Positions 25,280 through 35,016 of a DNA stretch of 35,487 nucleotides are shown one piece after another. How positions within the stretch are numbered: the stretch's first letter is position 1; the number at the start of each line of letters is the position of its first letter. A model generated the notes under the pieces. That model was not told the origin of the DNA. It saw only the letters and a list, made by a program, of their open reading frames with translations, and did no database searches. This stretch comes from Proteobacteria bacterium UBA4656 (GTDB taxonomy: Bacteria > Pseudomonadota > Gammaproteobacteria > Xanthomonadales > Ahniellaceae). Location of the stretch: the NCBI GenBank assembly GCA_002405525.1, contig DHLY01000029.1, forward strand, positions 1 to 35,487, read 5' to 3'. The position numbers and the translations under genes were made by a program.

Positions 25280-27469
25280 ATGCAGGCCCGAGCCAAACTC
25301 GCCATCGCACTGTCGTCCCTGTTGCTGGCCGCATGCAGCAGCAGCAGCAACAGTCCCCGCGCCGTCGACGCCGGTCCGGCGCGCAACGATGATGGCAGCA
25401 TCGTCACCGGCATCATCGGTGCCCGCTTCGACCCGGCCACCGGCGTGCTGCCGTTCCCGATCAACCTGATCCTGTCGGGAACCCGCGACCTCACGCTCAA
25501 CCCGCCGGTCGCCAACCCGGCAAACTTCGCCGATCCGGCGGTGGCCCTGTCGGCCCTCGACGGTTTCTCGACCACCTCGCCCTGGTCGTTCAGCATGAGC
25601 GCGGCGCCCAACGTGAACACCCTGCGGGCCGGGCAGTCGATCCGCGTCTTCGAGGTCACGCTGACCGGCCCGGGCGGTGCGGTGACCAGCGTGGTGCGCG
25701 AACTGGCCAGCCCCGCCGAGTTCGTGGTCGCGCTGGCTTCCAGCGACACCACCGGGCGCACGGTCGCGATCGTACCGACCGCGCCGCTGAAGCCGCTCAC
25801 GTCCTACATGGCGGTGGTCACCGACGACGTACGCGACGCCACCGGCAACGACGCCACGCCGGACACCACCTACTTCATCACCCAGCGCACCACGCCGCTG
25901 TCGACCGGCACCGGCGCGGCCTGCACGTCCAACGATCCGCTGCTGCCCGCAGCCAACGCCTGCGCGCTGGAGCCACTGCGTCAGTTGACCAACGCGCAGG
26001 AAACGGCCGCCGCCGGCCGCGGCATCCCGCGGTCGGAGATCGTGCTGTCCTGGGTCGCCACCACGCAGTCGACCTCGACCGTGTTCCAGGCGATCCAGAG
26101 CACGACCCGCGCCTCGAGCGCCACGCTCGCCCCGACCGGCCTGAACATCTCGGTCGCCGGCGCCGGCGTGCCGCCGATCGCCGACATCTTCATCGGCACG
26201 CTCGCGGTGCCTTACTACCTCGCGGCCCCGGCCTCGGCCGCGCCGACCGCGCAGGCGGCCGTGCTGCAGACCTTCTGGCGTGCCGCGCCCGGCGGCTACG
26301 TGCCGCCGTTCAACGCGCTCGGCCTCGACCCGACCTCGACCAACGTCACCTTCGCCAATCCGTTCCCGGTGCGGCAGAGCACGCAGAACGTGCCGGTCCT
26401 GCTGACCGTGCCCAACGCCGCGTCGGGCTGCACACGCCCGGCGGCCGGCTGGCCGATCACGATCTTCACCCACGGCATCACCCGCAACCGGTCCGATGCG
26501 CTGGCCGTTGCCGCCTCCCAGGCTGGCGCGCCGGTCTGCCGCGCGGTGATCGCGATCGACCAGCCGCTGCACGGCGTCGGCCCGACCAGCCCGTTCTACA
26601 TCGAGACCACGCCGTTCGCCCCGATCTCCAGCGAGCGCACCTTCGATGTCGACCTGATCCGCAACAACGGCCAGCCCTGCCCGACCGGGCAGCCGATCTG
26701 CCCCGACGGCCAGATCGACACGTCCGGTGCACACTTCATCAACCTCGGCAGCCTGCTCACCTCGCGCGACAACCTGCGCCAGTCGGTGGTCGACCTGATG
26801 ACCCTCGCCAAGACCATCCCGGTGATGGACTTCACCGGTGACAGCCAGGCGGACTTCGACGGATCCAACATCTCCTACATCGGCCAGTCGCTGGGCGCCA
26901 TCGTCGGCATCCCGTTCGTGGCCACCGAGTCGAGCGTCGCCTTCGCGACCTTCAACGTCCCGGGCGGCGGCATCGCGCGCCTGCTGGAAGGTTCGCCGAC
27001 CTTCGGCCCGCAGATCCGCGCCGGCCTCGCCGCCGGTGCCGGCCTGCAGCCGGGCACGCCGAACTACGACCAGTACTTCCTGATCACCCAGACCGTCATC
27101 GACTCCGCTGATCCGGTCAACTACGGCTTCATCTCGCAGCAGAAGCGCGTGCTGATGCAGCTGGTGGTGGGCAACGGCAGCAACGTGCCGCCCGACCAGG
27201 TGGTGCCGATCACGGTTGCCGGCGCGCCGCTGTCCGGCGGCGAGCCGCTGGCCCGCGCGCTGGGCCTGTCGTCGATCACCGCCTCCACGCAGAACGCCAA
27301 CGGCATCCGCGGCGTGGCGCGCTTCATCGCCGGCGACCACGGCAGCCTGCTGTCGCCGACGGCGTCGCTGCCGGCGACGCTGGAAATGCAGGGGCAGGCG
27401 GCCAGCTTCAGCGCCTCGCGCGGCACCGCCGTGCAGGTCGCCAACCCGTCCGTCATCCGCACGCAGTAA
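25280..27469 (+). CDS. Surface lipoprotein lipase, VolA/Pla-1 family
   Basis: A 729-residue lipoprotein. The lipobox LAAC puts the modified cysteine at C19, followed by a Ser/Asn-rich linker. The N-terminal half (about 40-250) is the bacterial virulence-factor lipase N-terminal domain (GARFDPATGVLPFPINLIL). The C-terminal half is an alpha/beta hydrolase with THGITRNRSD (397-406), nucleophile elbow GQSLG (535-539, S537) and H692 in GDHGSLL; the acid is probably one of the aspartates near 614-645. VolA, its best-known relative, is a surface lysophospholipase that frees fatty acids. Start ATG 25280 has AGAGGA eight bases upstream. It is first in a run with DUF1302 (25-bp gap) and DUF1329 genes, suggesting coupled hydrolysis and lipid handling. 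Confidence 0.9.
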   Translation: MQARAKLAIALSSLLLAACSSSSNSPRAVDAGPARNDDGSIVTGIIGARFDPATGVLPFPINLILSGTRDLTLNPPVANPANFADPAVALSALDGFSTTSPWSFSMSAAPNVNTLRAGQSIRVFEVTLTGPGGAVTSVVRELASPAEFVVALASSDTTGRTVAIVPTAPLKPLTSYMAVVTDDVRDATGNDATPDTTYFITQRTTPLSTGTGAACTSNDPLLPAANACALEPLRQLTNAQETAAAGRGIPRSEIVLSWVATTQSTSTVFQAIQSTTRASSATLAPTGLNISVAGAGVPPIADIFIGTLAVPYYLAAPASAAPTAQAAVLQTFWRAAPGGYVPPFNALGLDPTSTNVTFANPFPVRQSTQNVPVLLTVPNAASGCTRPAAGWPITIFTHGITRNRSDALAVAASQAGAPVCRAVIAIDQPLHGVGPTSPFYIETTPFAPISSERTFDVDLIRNNGQPCPTGQPICPDGQIDTSGAHFINLGSLLTSRDNLRQSVVDLMTLAKTIPVMDFTGDSQADFDGSNISYIGQSLGAIVGIPFVATESSVAFATFNVPGGGIARLLEGSPTFGPQIRAGLAAGAGLQPGTPNYDQYFLITQTVIDSADPVNYGFISQQKRVLMQLVVGNGSNVPPDQVVPITVAGAPLSGGEPLARALGLSSITASTQNANGIRGVARFIAGDHGSLLSPTASLPATLEMQGQAASFSASRGTAVQVANPSVIRTQ

Positions 27470-27494
27470 GGCCCAGGCAACGAGGGATCACACC

Positions 27495-29387
27495 ATGAGC
27501 AAGACCATCCGCAATCCCCGTGGCCTGCCGACGCGCCGCATGCTCGGCGCGTCGATCGCGCTGGCGCTGGCAGGCGTGGCTGCACCGGTCCACGCCATCG
27601 AGTTCGAGTTCGGCGACGGCTGGACCGGCAACCTCGACACCACCGTGTCCTACGGCGTGTCGATGCGACTGCAGGACGCCGACCTCGCGCTGATCGGCAA
27701 GTCGAGCATCAACCCGACCGTATTCACCCTGTCCAACGCCGCCCAGCGTGGCGCGCCGGGCCGGTGGTCGGCCAACTCCGACGACGGCAACCTCAACTAT
27801 GCCGACGGCGGCGACATCTTCTCCAACGCCTTCAAGATCACCTCCGAATTGAGCCTCAACTACCAGGACGAATGGGGCGCCTTCGTTCGCGCCACCTATT
27901 TCTACGACTTCGAGAACGTCGACGCCGACTTCCTGTCGGAGCTGGCGAAGGAGAAGGTCGGCAAGCGCGGACGCATTCTCGATGCCTTCATCTTCAACAA
28001 CACCTCGTTCGACAACGGCACCGAGCTCAGCCTTCGACTCGGCCAGCAGGTGGTGAGCTGGGGCGAGAGCACCTTCATCCAGTCGGGCATCAACGTCGTC
28101 AACGCGGTCGACGTGTCGCAGTTGCGCGTGGCGGGCGCCGAACTGAAGGAGGCGTTCCTGCCCAACAACATGATCTGGGGCTCGTTCAAGATCAACGAGA
28201 ACCTGTCGCTGGAGGGCCTGTACCTGTTCGAATGGGAGCAGACCGAGCCCGAGCCGACCGGGTCCTACTTCAGCACCAACGACATCGCGGCGCTGGGCGC
28301 GACCTACGCCATGCTCGGCTTCGGCACCTCGCCGCAGCCGGTGCGCAACCCCGAGCTGTTCTACGACGTCTGCTACCGCGGCCTGCCGTCCGACATCGCG
28401 GCCATCAACGCCAGCCCCCAGGTGCGGGGCGCGGCCTGCGGCGCTGCGATCGCCCGCCTTCCGGACGTCTATCCCGACGACGGCGGCCAGTACGGGCTCG
28501 CGCTGCGCTACTTCTCGCCGGAGCTGAACGACACCGAGTTCGGCCTGTACTTCCTCAACTACCACAGCCGCCTGCCGTTCGTGTCCGGTTTCGCACTGCC
28601 GAACGCGACGGTGTCCAACGGTCGTTACTTCATCGAGTATCCGGAAGACATCCGCCTTTACGGCCTGTCGTTCAACACCACGCTGGGCGACACCGGCCTG
28701 GCGCTGCAGGGCGAGATCTCCTACCGCGACAACGTGCCGTTGCAGATCGACGACGTCGAGGTGCTGTTCAGCGCGCTGTCGCCGCTGAACGCGGTGATCC
28801 CGCAGCCGGTGAACCGCTTCCGCAGCCAGTTGGGCCAGTTCCGTCCGGGCGAGTACATTCGCGGCTGGGAGCGCCACGAGGTCTCGCAGTGGCAGTTCAC
28901 CCTGACCCGCACCTTCGCCAACGTGATGGGCGCCGACCAGATCGCCGCGGTCGGCGAATTCGGCGGCACCAAGGTGTGGGACCTGCCGGCGCCGTCCGTG
29001 CTGCGCTACAACGGCGACGGCACCGACACCGGCGGTGGCCCGGACTTCAACACCGGCGCGCTGCGCAACCCGATCACGCAGACCGAGGGCTTCCCGACGC
29101 CCTACTCGTGGGGCTACCGCCTCGCGCTGCGTGCCGACTACAACAGCCTGTTCGCCGGCGTGAACGTGTCGCCCCGCGTGGCGTTCAACCACGACGTCAA
29201 CGGCATCACCCCGGGTCCGGGCGGCAACTTCATCGAAGGTCGCCGCAGCACCACGCTGGGCGTCGAGGCCAACTATCTCAACCAGTGGGCCGCCGACCTC
29301 AGCTACACCCGCTTCTATGGCGCGGGGATCCTCAACCTGGTGCGCGACCGCGATTTCGTGTCGTTCACCGTGCGGTACTCGTTCTGA
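27495..29387 (+). CDS. DUF1302 family outer-membrane protein
   Basis: A 630-residue exported protein. A signal peptide ends VHA before IEFEFGDGWTGNLDTTVSYG, the typical DUF1302 opening. The body alternates amphipathic strands typical of a beta-barrel, including LRLGQQVVSWGES (about residues 180-192) and GLYLFEWEQTEP, both conserved in the family, and the C-terminus FVSFTVRYSF carries the terminal phenylalanine used as a BAM recognition signal. DUF1302 proteins are regularly encoded beside DUF1329, YCF48 and RND genes and are linked to handling of hydrophobic compounds; the exact cargo is unknown. ATG 27495 has CGAGGGA eight bases upstream. Gaps of 25 and 23 bp to its neighbours indicate an operon. 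Confidence 0.93.
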   Translation: MSKTIRNPRGLPTRRMLGASIALALAGVAAPVHAIEFEFGDGWTGNLDTTVSYGVSMRLQDADLALIGKSSINPTVFTLSNAAQRGAPGRWSANSDDGNLNYADGGDIFSNAFKITSELSLNYQDEWGAFVRATYFYDFENVDADFLSELAKEKVGKRGRILDAFIFNNTSFDNGTELSLRLGQQVVSWGESTFIQSGINVVNAVDVSQLRVAGAELKEAFLPNNMIWGSFKINENLSLEGLYLFEWEQTEPEPTGSYFSTNDIAALGATYAMLGFGTSPQPVRNPELFYDVCYRGLPSDIAAINASPQVRGAACGAAIARLPDVYPDDGGQYGLALRYFSPELNDTEFGLYFLNYHSRLPFVSGFALPNATVSNGRYFIEYPEDIRLYGLSFNTTLGDTGLALQGEISYRDNVPLQIDDVEVLFSALSPLNAVIPQPVNRFRSQLGQFRPGEYIRGWERHEVSQWQFTLTRTFANVMGADQIAAVGEFGGTKVWDLPAPSVLRYNGDGTDTGGGPDFNTGALRNPITQTEGFPTPYSWGYRLALRADYNSLFAGVNVSPRVAFNHDVNGITPGPGGNFIEGRRSTTLGVEANYLNQWAADLSYTRFYGAGILNLVRDRDFVSFTVRYSF

Positions 29388-29410
29388 TCCGATCCGGGAG
29401 GATTCGACTC

Positions 29411-30775
29411 ATGCGCATGCAGAAGACGGCTGCCGTCGCGGGCTTCGCGGCCCTGATGTGCTTCGCCCAGTGTGCCCTCGCGGCGGTGTCTGCCGAGCAG
29501 GCTGCACGGCTTGGAAGGGACCTGACGCCGGTGGGTGCCGAGAAGGCGGGCAACGCCGACGGCACCATCCCCGCCTGGGAGGGTGGCATTACCCGCCCGC
29601 CGACGGGCTACAAGATCGGGATGTTCCATCCCGACCCGTTCCCTGGCGACCAGCCGCTGTTCACCATCACCGCGGCGAACATGGACGACCACGCTGCCAA
29701 GCTCACGGAAGGTGCGAAGGCGCTGCTGAAGAAGTATCCGAACACCTACCGCATGCCGGTTTATCCGACCCGGCGCTCGGCGTCATTCCCGCAGCGGACC
29801 TACGATTACACCAAGCGCAACGCCACCTCGTGCGAACTGATTTCCGCCGGCGAAGGCATTCGCAATTGTGCCGAGGGCATCCCGTTCCCGATCCCGCAGA
29901 ACGCCTATGAGGTGATCTGGAACCACAAGCTCAAGTACAAGGGCGTGGCGGTGCAGCGCTGGGCCAACCAGGTGGCGCCCACTGCGTCGGGTGCCTACAG
30001 CGTGGTGCGCCTGCGCGAGGAACTGCTCGGCCTGTACTACAAGGAAGGCAACACCACCGAGAACATCAACAACGTCCTGATCTACTTCTTCCAGGTGGTC
30101 GAGGGGCCGGCTCGCCTCGCCGGCAACGTGCTGCTGGTGCACGAGACTCTCAACCAGGCCGCCCAGGCCCGCCAGGCGTGGATCTACAACCCCGGGCAGC
30201 GCCGCGTACGCCGCGCGCCCAACGTCGCCTACGACAACCCGGGGACCGCGTCCGACGGCCTGCGCACCAACGACATGACCGACATGTTCAACGGCGCGAT
30301 GGACCGCTATGATTGGAAGCTGGTCGGCAAGAAGGAGATGTTCGTTCCGTACAATTCGTACGTCGCGCACTCCGACAAGACCAAGATCGCGGACCTGATC
30401 CGTCCCGGTCACCTCAACCCGGACAAGATGCGCTACGAGCTGCATCGCGTGTGGGTGGTGGAGGCGACGCTGAAGCCGGGCAAGCGGCACATCAACAGCC
30501 GGCGCACCTTCTACGTCGACGAGGACAGCTGGAGCATCCTCGGACTCGACCACTACGACGGTCGTGGCCAGCTGTGGCGCGTGTCGGAGGCACCCTCGAT
30601 CAACTACTACGACCAGCCGACCTTCTGGTCCACCATCGAGGTCCACTACGACCTCCAGTCAGGTCGCTACATCGCCGGCCTGCTGGACAACGAGGAGAAG
30701 GTCTACGACTTCTCTTTCCAGACCTCGCCGGACGATTTCTCGCCGCAGTCCCTGCGCAAGCGCGGCATCCGCTGA
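29411..30775 (+). CDS. DUF1329 family periplasmic protein
   Basis: A 454-residue exported protein with a signal peptide ending ALA before AVSAEQAARLG. Family blocks are clear: GTIPAWEGGITRPP (52-65), FPIPQNAYEVIWNH, AWIYNPGQRRVRRAPNVAYDNP, and the C-terminal YDLQSGRYIAGLLDNEEK. DUF1329 has a LolA/LolB-like fold with a greasy cavity, consistent with carrying a lipid or other hydrophobic molecule across the periplasm. This is family knowledge; binding residues cannot be named. ATG 29411 has GGGAGGA about eight bases upstream. It is followed by a strong terminator, so it is probably the last gene of the lipase-DUF1302-DUF1329 transcript. Confidence 0.94.
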   Translation: MRMQKTAAVAGFAALMCFAQCALAAVSAEQAARLGRDLTPVGAEKAGNADGTIPAWEGGITRPPTGYKIGMFHPDPFPGDQPLFTITAANMDDHAAKLTEGAKALLKKYPNTYRMPVYPTRRSASFPQRTYDYTKRNATSCELISAGEGIRNCAEGIPFPIPQNAYEVIWNHKLKYKGVAVQRWANQVAPTASGAYSVVRLREELLGLYYKEGNTTENINNVLIYFFQVVEGPARLAGNVLLVHETLNQAAQARQAWIYNPGQRRVRRAPNVAYDNPGTASDGLRTNDMTDMFNGAMDRYDWKLVGKKEMFVPYNSYVAHSDKTKIADLIRPGHLNPDKMRYELHRVWVVEATLKPGKRHINSRRTFYVDEDSWSILGLDHYDGRGQLWRVSEAPSINYYDQPTFWSTIEVHYDLQSGRYIAGLLDNEEKVYDFSFQTSPDDFSPQSLRKRGIR

Positions 30776-30808
30776 TCCGCGCCGCGTGATCCCGCGTTAG
30801 AGTCAAGC

Positions 30809-30839
30809 CCGCCCCGCCGGAGCAACTCCGGCGGGGCGG
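30809..30839 (+). terminator. Strong intrinsic terminator after the DUF1329 gene
   Basis: A perfect 14-bp stem (30809-30822 with 30826-30839) closes a 3-base loop and is followed by TTTCGCG. The stem is almost all G-C. The T-tract is short, but position and strength support termination 33 bp after the DUF1329 stop codon. Confidence 0.8.
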
Positions 30840-30998
30840 TTTCGCGTTCGGGTGCCGCCGGGCCACGGACCGGCATCGTCACATCGCCCCGCGCCAGCGC
30901 CGGGGCCGGGAGGGCGCCGCGAATCACGCGGCGAGTGACGGGGTGCCCGGGGGGGCAGCCGGGCCCGCCGGCATCTTGCAGTCAGTGGGGAGACACCA

Positions 30999-32117
30999 AT
31001 GAATCCGAGTTTCCGCAAACCGCCGCTCGGCCTTGCCACCGGAATTGCGCTGGCCATTGCCATCGCCGGCGGCGTGGCCATCGGGCAGCAGGAGTCGACC
31101 TCAACCTCCACCGACCGTCCCGATCAGGCCACCCAGGTTGCCGAGTCGATGCCGCGGGCGGATCGGTCGCTGCTGCTCGACATCGCCGATGCCGCCGACC
31201 GCGCGATCGCGGTCGGCGAGCGCGGCCACATCCTGGTCTCCGAGTCCCGCAGCGATTGGAGACAGGTCGAGGGCGTGCCGACGCGCGCGACGCTGACCGG
31301 CGTCACCGCGGTCGGCAACAAGGCCTGGGCGGTCGGCCACGACGGCGTGATCCTGCATTCGCCCGATGCGGGCCTGACCTGGGTGAGGCAGCGGGCTGCC
31401 CCGTTCGATCCCGACGTCGACGATCCACAGAACGGCGCGCCATTGCTCGACGTCTTCTTCCTCGACCAGGACAACGGGTTCGCCCTCGGCGCCTACGCGC
31501 TGCTGCTGCGCACCGCGGATGGCGGCGCGACCTGGAACCCGGTGCGTGTCTCGGCGCCGGTCGAGGAAGCGCTGCAGATCGAAGACGACGCGGTTGCCGG
31601 CGAGGATGAGAGCTGGGTCATGAGCGAGGAGGACACGCTCATCGAAGAGGAATCCGATCCGCACCTGAACGCGATGGCGCGAACCGGCGATGGCTCGCTG
31701 CTCATCGTCGCCGAGCGCGGCTCCGCCTTCAGGTCCACCGACGGCGGCGCCACATGGCAGCGGCTGTCGCTGCCCTACGACGGTTCGATGTTCGGCGTGA
31801 TCGGCTACGAGGGGCGGCACCTGCTGGCGTTCGGCTTGCGTGGCACGGTGCTGGAAACCTTCGATCTCGGCGAGACCTGGACCCAGCTCGATACCGGGAC
31901 CGATCTGTCACTGATGGGCGGCGTGGGCTGGGGCGACGGCGGCGCGGCGTTGGTCGGCGCCAACGGCGTGGTGTTGACCCGCGCGGCCGCGGGCGGCAAC
32001 CTGCTGCGTCACACCCATCCGGACGCGGCGGTGCTTTCCAGCGTGCTTGCGCTGGCGCCCAACGGCACGCTCGTGCTGGTCGGCGAGAACGGCGTGATGC
32101 CCTGGACCCCGAACTGA
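30999..32117 (+). CDS. YCF48-related beta-propeller protein
   Basis: A 372-residue exported protein with an N-terminal hydrophobic signal or anchor (10-29) and a propeller of BNR/YCF48 repeats. The repeat signature G-x-x-G-x-I/V-L-x-S-x-D-x-G-x-T-W is visible at 113-128 (VGHDGVILHSPDAGLTW), 165-179 (TADGGATW) and 240-253 (RGSAFRSTDGGATW). A strongly acidic insert (about 189-220) interrupts the propeller. In plants and cyanobacteria YCF48 helps assemble photosystem II; in heterotrophs this branch is a constant partner of RND/MMPL exporters, probably as a periplasmic scaffold. ATG 30999 has GGGGAGA six bases upstream. The next gene starts 19 bp on, so the two form one unit, separate from the DUF1329 transcript. 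Confidence 0.92.
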   Translation: MNPSFRKPPLGLATGIALAIAIAGGVAIGQQESTSTSTDRPDQATQVAESMPRADRSLLLDIADAADRAIAVGERGHILVSESRSDWRQVEGVPTRATLTGVTAVGNKAWAVGHDGVILHSPDAGLTWVRQRAAPFDPDVDDPQNGAPLLDVFFLDQDNGFALGAYALLLRTADGGATWNPVRVSAPVEEALQIEDDAVAGEDESWVMSEEDTLIEEESDPHLNAMARTGDGSLLIVAERGSAFRSTDGGATWQRLSLPYDGSMFGVIGYEGRHLLAFGLRGTVLETFDLGETWTQLDTGTDLSLMGGVGWGDGGAALVGANGVVLTRAAAGGNLLRHTHPDAAVLSSVLALAPNGTLVLVGENGVMPWTPN

Positions 32118-32136
32118 GCGCACCGAGGAACCGACC

Positions 32137-34740
32137 GTGGCCACCAGTAGCGCAAACACCGACACCGCCTTCCATCGCATCGCTGAACGCTTCGTGTTCG
32201 GCAACCGCGTCGCCATCCTCGTGGTGTTCGCCGCGATCACCGCGGTGATGCTGTTCTTCGCCGCGCAGTTGCGCGTTGACGCCGGGTTCAAGAAGCAGAT
32301 CCCGCTCGACCACGAGTACATGCGCACCTTCCTCGACTGGGAGCGCGAATTCGGCGGCGCGAACCGGGTGCTCGTGGCAGTGATGGATCGCGGCGGCAGC
32401 ATGTTCCCCCGCGACGCGTCCCCGGCGGAACTGGAGCGCGCGACCCGATTCTTCGGCACCGTGGAACGGCTCACCAGCGATGTCATCGCCCTCGACGAAG
32501 TCGACGACGCCCGCGTGCGCTCGATCTTCACCCCCAACGTCCGCTTCGTGGAGGTGGTCGAGGACGGGTTCGCCGGCGGCAACGTCATTCCGCAGGAGTT
32601 CGTGCCCAACGCGGAAGGCTTCGCCGCGTCGCCGGAACTGTTCGAGACCATTCGCGCCAACATGGTCAAGGCCAACGCGGTCGGCCGCTACGTGGCGAAG
32701 GACTTCTCCGGCGCCATGATCTGGGGCGAGCTGGTGCCGGAGGGAGGCGCCGGCCAGCAGAAGCTCGACTATCAGAAGGTGGCCGGGCTGCTCGAGGACC
32801 TGCGCAAGAAGTACGAAACCGATCCTGAAGCCTGCCGCCGCTACGAGGCCGGACAGAAAGCCGAAGGCATCGGCACCTGCGTGCACATCATCGGCTTTGC
32901 CAAGATGGTCGGCGACATCGCCGACGGAGCGCGCTCGGTGATCTACTTCTTCTTCATGACTATCGCGTTCACCTGGCTGCTGCTGTTCCTGTACTCGACC
33001 TCGGTCAAGCTGGCTTCGCTGACGGTGTTCGCGGGCCTGATCTCGGTGGTGTGGATGCTCGGCGCTCTGCGTCTGATGGGCTTCGGCATCGATCCGATGA
33101 ACATGCTCACGCCGTTCCTGATCTTCGCCATCGCGGTCAGCCACGGCGAGCAGATGATCAATCGCTTCCGCGGTGAAATCTTCTTCGGCGGCCTCGAAGA
33201 CGGCACGGTGGCCGAGCTGCGCACGCGACACGGGGTGGATTCGCTGGAAGCCGCAAAGCGGTCGTTCCGCCTGCTGCTGGTGCCGGGCGCCGTGGCGCTC
33301 ATCGCCGGCTGCATCGGTTTCGCCACGATCCTGATCATCCCGATCCGGATCATCTTCGAGCTGGCCATCACCGCCACCGTCGGCGTGGCCCTGACCATCC
33401 TCACCGACCTGATCCTGCTGCCGCTGCTGCTGTCGTACACCAAGCTGCGCAACATGGATCGCAAACGCGAGTACCGGCTGCGCCAGTTGACGCAGTTCGA
33501 CAAGATCTGGGCCGCGTTGTCGCGCCTGTCGCGGCCGGTGCCGGCCGCGATCGTGATCGCGCTCGGCGCCGCAGGCTGGTTCTTCGCCGAGCGCCACGGT
33601 GATCAGGTGATGGTCGGCGACGCGCAGGAAGGCGTCGCCGAATTGCGCCCCGAGGCGCGCTACAACCAGGACGCCGGCCTCATCACCGACAAGTTCGCGC
33701 TCGGCGTGGACATCATCAACGTGATCGCCGAGGCGGCGCCATCGGCCTGCACGCAGAGCTTCCGCGCCATGGAGCTGATCGACCGATTCTCCTGGCACAT
33801 GTCCAACGTCGACGGCGTGCAGCAGGTCATCAGCCTGCCGATGGCGGCCAAGATCGTGAACGCCGGCTGGAACGAGGGCAACATCCGCTGGCGCGTGCTG
33901 CCGCGCGACAACGACCAGTTGCGGGTCGCCACCCAGGGCTTCGAGACCGATTCGGGGCTGCTCAACGACGACTGCAGCGCGATTCCGATCATGATCTTCA
34001 TGCAGGACCATCGCGCCGACACCATCGACCGCGTGGTCGCGGCGGTCAAGCGGTTCCGCGCGGACAACCATGCCTATGACGTGCGCTTCCGCGTCGAGAT
34101 GACCAATGCCGCGAACAAAGCGGCCGCCGACGGCAGTGAGAACGCGATGCTCGACAAGGCGAACCTGCGGCTCGCCACCGGCAACGTGGGCGTGATGGCC
34201 GCGATCAACGACAAGGTGCGGGAGGTCGAGGCGGTGATGCTCTACCTGCTCTACGCCGCGGTCTTCCTCATGTGCCTGCTGTCCTTCCGCAGCCCGCTGG
34301 CCGCGCTGTGCATCGTGCTGCCGCTGGTGCTGGTGACCGAGATGGGCCATTCGCTGATGGTCGAACTGGGCATCGGCATGAAGGTCAACACGCTCACCGT
34401 GGTGGCGCTGGGCGTGGGCATCGGAGTCGACTATGCGATCTACATCTTCGCTCGCATGAACGAGGCGATGCGCGCCGGAAAGACCCTGTCCGAATCCTAC
34501 TTCGTGGCGCTCAAGACCACCGGCATCGCGATCTTCTACACCGCCCTGACCCTGGCCGTGGGTGTGGCGATGTGGATCTTCTCCGACCTCAAGTTCCAGG
34601 CCGACATGGGCACCATGCTGACCTTCATGTTCGTGGTGAACATGATCGCGGCGATCGTGTTCCTCCCGGCGCTGTGCCGCTGGGTCATGCGGCCGACGGA
34701 AAAGGACGACTGGACGCCGCCGAAGGAGATCGCGGCCTGA
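32137..34740 (+). CDS. RND superfamily (MMPL) transporter
   Basis: An 867-residue inner-membrane transporter made of two similar halves. Each half has one leading helix (about 22-43 and about 466-484), a large periplasmic domain, and a cluster of helices. The first cluster contains FAIAVSHGEQMINRFRGE (about 330-347), and the second the MMPL motif ALGVGIGVDYAIYIFARM (about 757-774), with an aspartate in the proton-relay position. MMPL proteins move lipids, hopanoids or other hydrophobic compounds to the outer envelope. Start GTG 32137 has GAGGAA six bases upstream. It is downstream of YCF48, a standard pairing. With the DUF1302/DUF1329 genes upstream, it completes a likely envelope-spanning lipid pathway; the direction of transport is not shown. 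Confidence 0.94.
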   Translation: MATSSANTDTAFHRIAERFVFGNRVAILVVFAAITAVMLFFAAQLRVDAGFKKQIPLDHEYMRTFLDWEREFGGANRVLVAVMDRGGSMFPRDASPAELERATRFFGTVERLTSDVIALDEVDDARVRSIFTPNVRFVEVVEDGFAGGNVIPQEFVPNAEGFAASPELFETIRANMVKANAVGRYVAKDFSGAMIWGELVPEGGAGQQKLDYQKVAGLLEDLRKKYETDPEACRRYEAGQKAEGIGTCVHIIGFAKMVGDIADGARSVIYFFFMTIAFTWLLLFLYSTSVKLASLTVFAGLISVVWMLGALRLMGFGIDPMNMLTPFLIFAIAVSHGEQMINRFRGEIFFGGLEDGTVAELRTRHGVDSLEAAKRSFRLLLVPGAVALIAGCIGFATILIIPIRIIFELAITATVGVALTILTDLILLPLLLSYTKLRNMDRKREYRLRQLTQFDKIWAALSRLSRPVPAAIVIALGAAGWFFAERHGDQVMVGDAQEGVAELRPEARYNQDAGLITDKFALGVDIINVIAEAAPSACTQSFRAMELIDRFSWHMSNVDGVQQVISLPMAAKIVNAGWNEGNIRWRVLPRDNDQLRVATQGFETDSGLLNDDCSAIPIMIFMQDHRADTIDRVVAAVKRFRADNHAYDVRFRVEMTNAANKAAADGSENAMLDKANLRLATGNVGVMAAINDKVREVEAVMLYLLYAAVFLMCLLSFRSPLAALCIVLPLVLVTEMGHSLMVELGIGMKVNTLTVVALGVGIGVDYAIYIFARMNEAMRAGKTLSESYFVALKTTGIAIFYTALTLAVGVAMWIFSDLKFQADMGTMLTFMFVVNMIAAIVFLPALCRWVMRPTEKDDWTPPKEIAA

Positions 34741-34756
34741 GTTAAGCGTCGTCCGT

Positions 34757-34786
34757 GCGTGCAGCCGTGGGTCACCGGCTGCACGC
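34757..34786 (+). terminator. Stem-loop after the RND gene
   Basis: An 11-bp perfect stem (34757-34767 with 34776-34786) with an 8-base loop lies 16 bp downstream of the RND stop codon. No T-run follows, so it could be a Rho-independent terminator of weak type or a 3' stabilising structure. The remaining spacer to 35016 shows nothing else. Confidence 0.45.
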
Positions 34787-35016
34787 CACGCCGGGCGTCG
34801 CCGGAGCGTGCTGCTGGCGCACCCCGAGGCTCACCCGCCCGCCCCCCGGTCGCACGAGCGCAGTCCGCGATCGGCGCCGGCGGGTCTCGATCCGCGGGCA
34901 CCCCTGCCGCCGATGGCGCATGCGCAGGTCATCGCGCAAGCGGACGCGCGGTCCCGGATATCCGTGCAGTCCAGCGCGGCCCCGACCGGCCGCGCGGGGA
35001 ACGTCCGTGAGACGCC

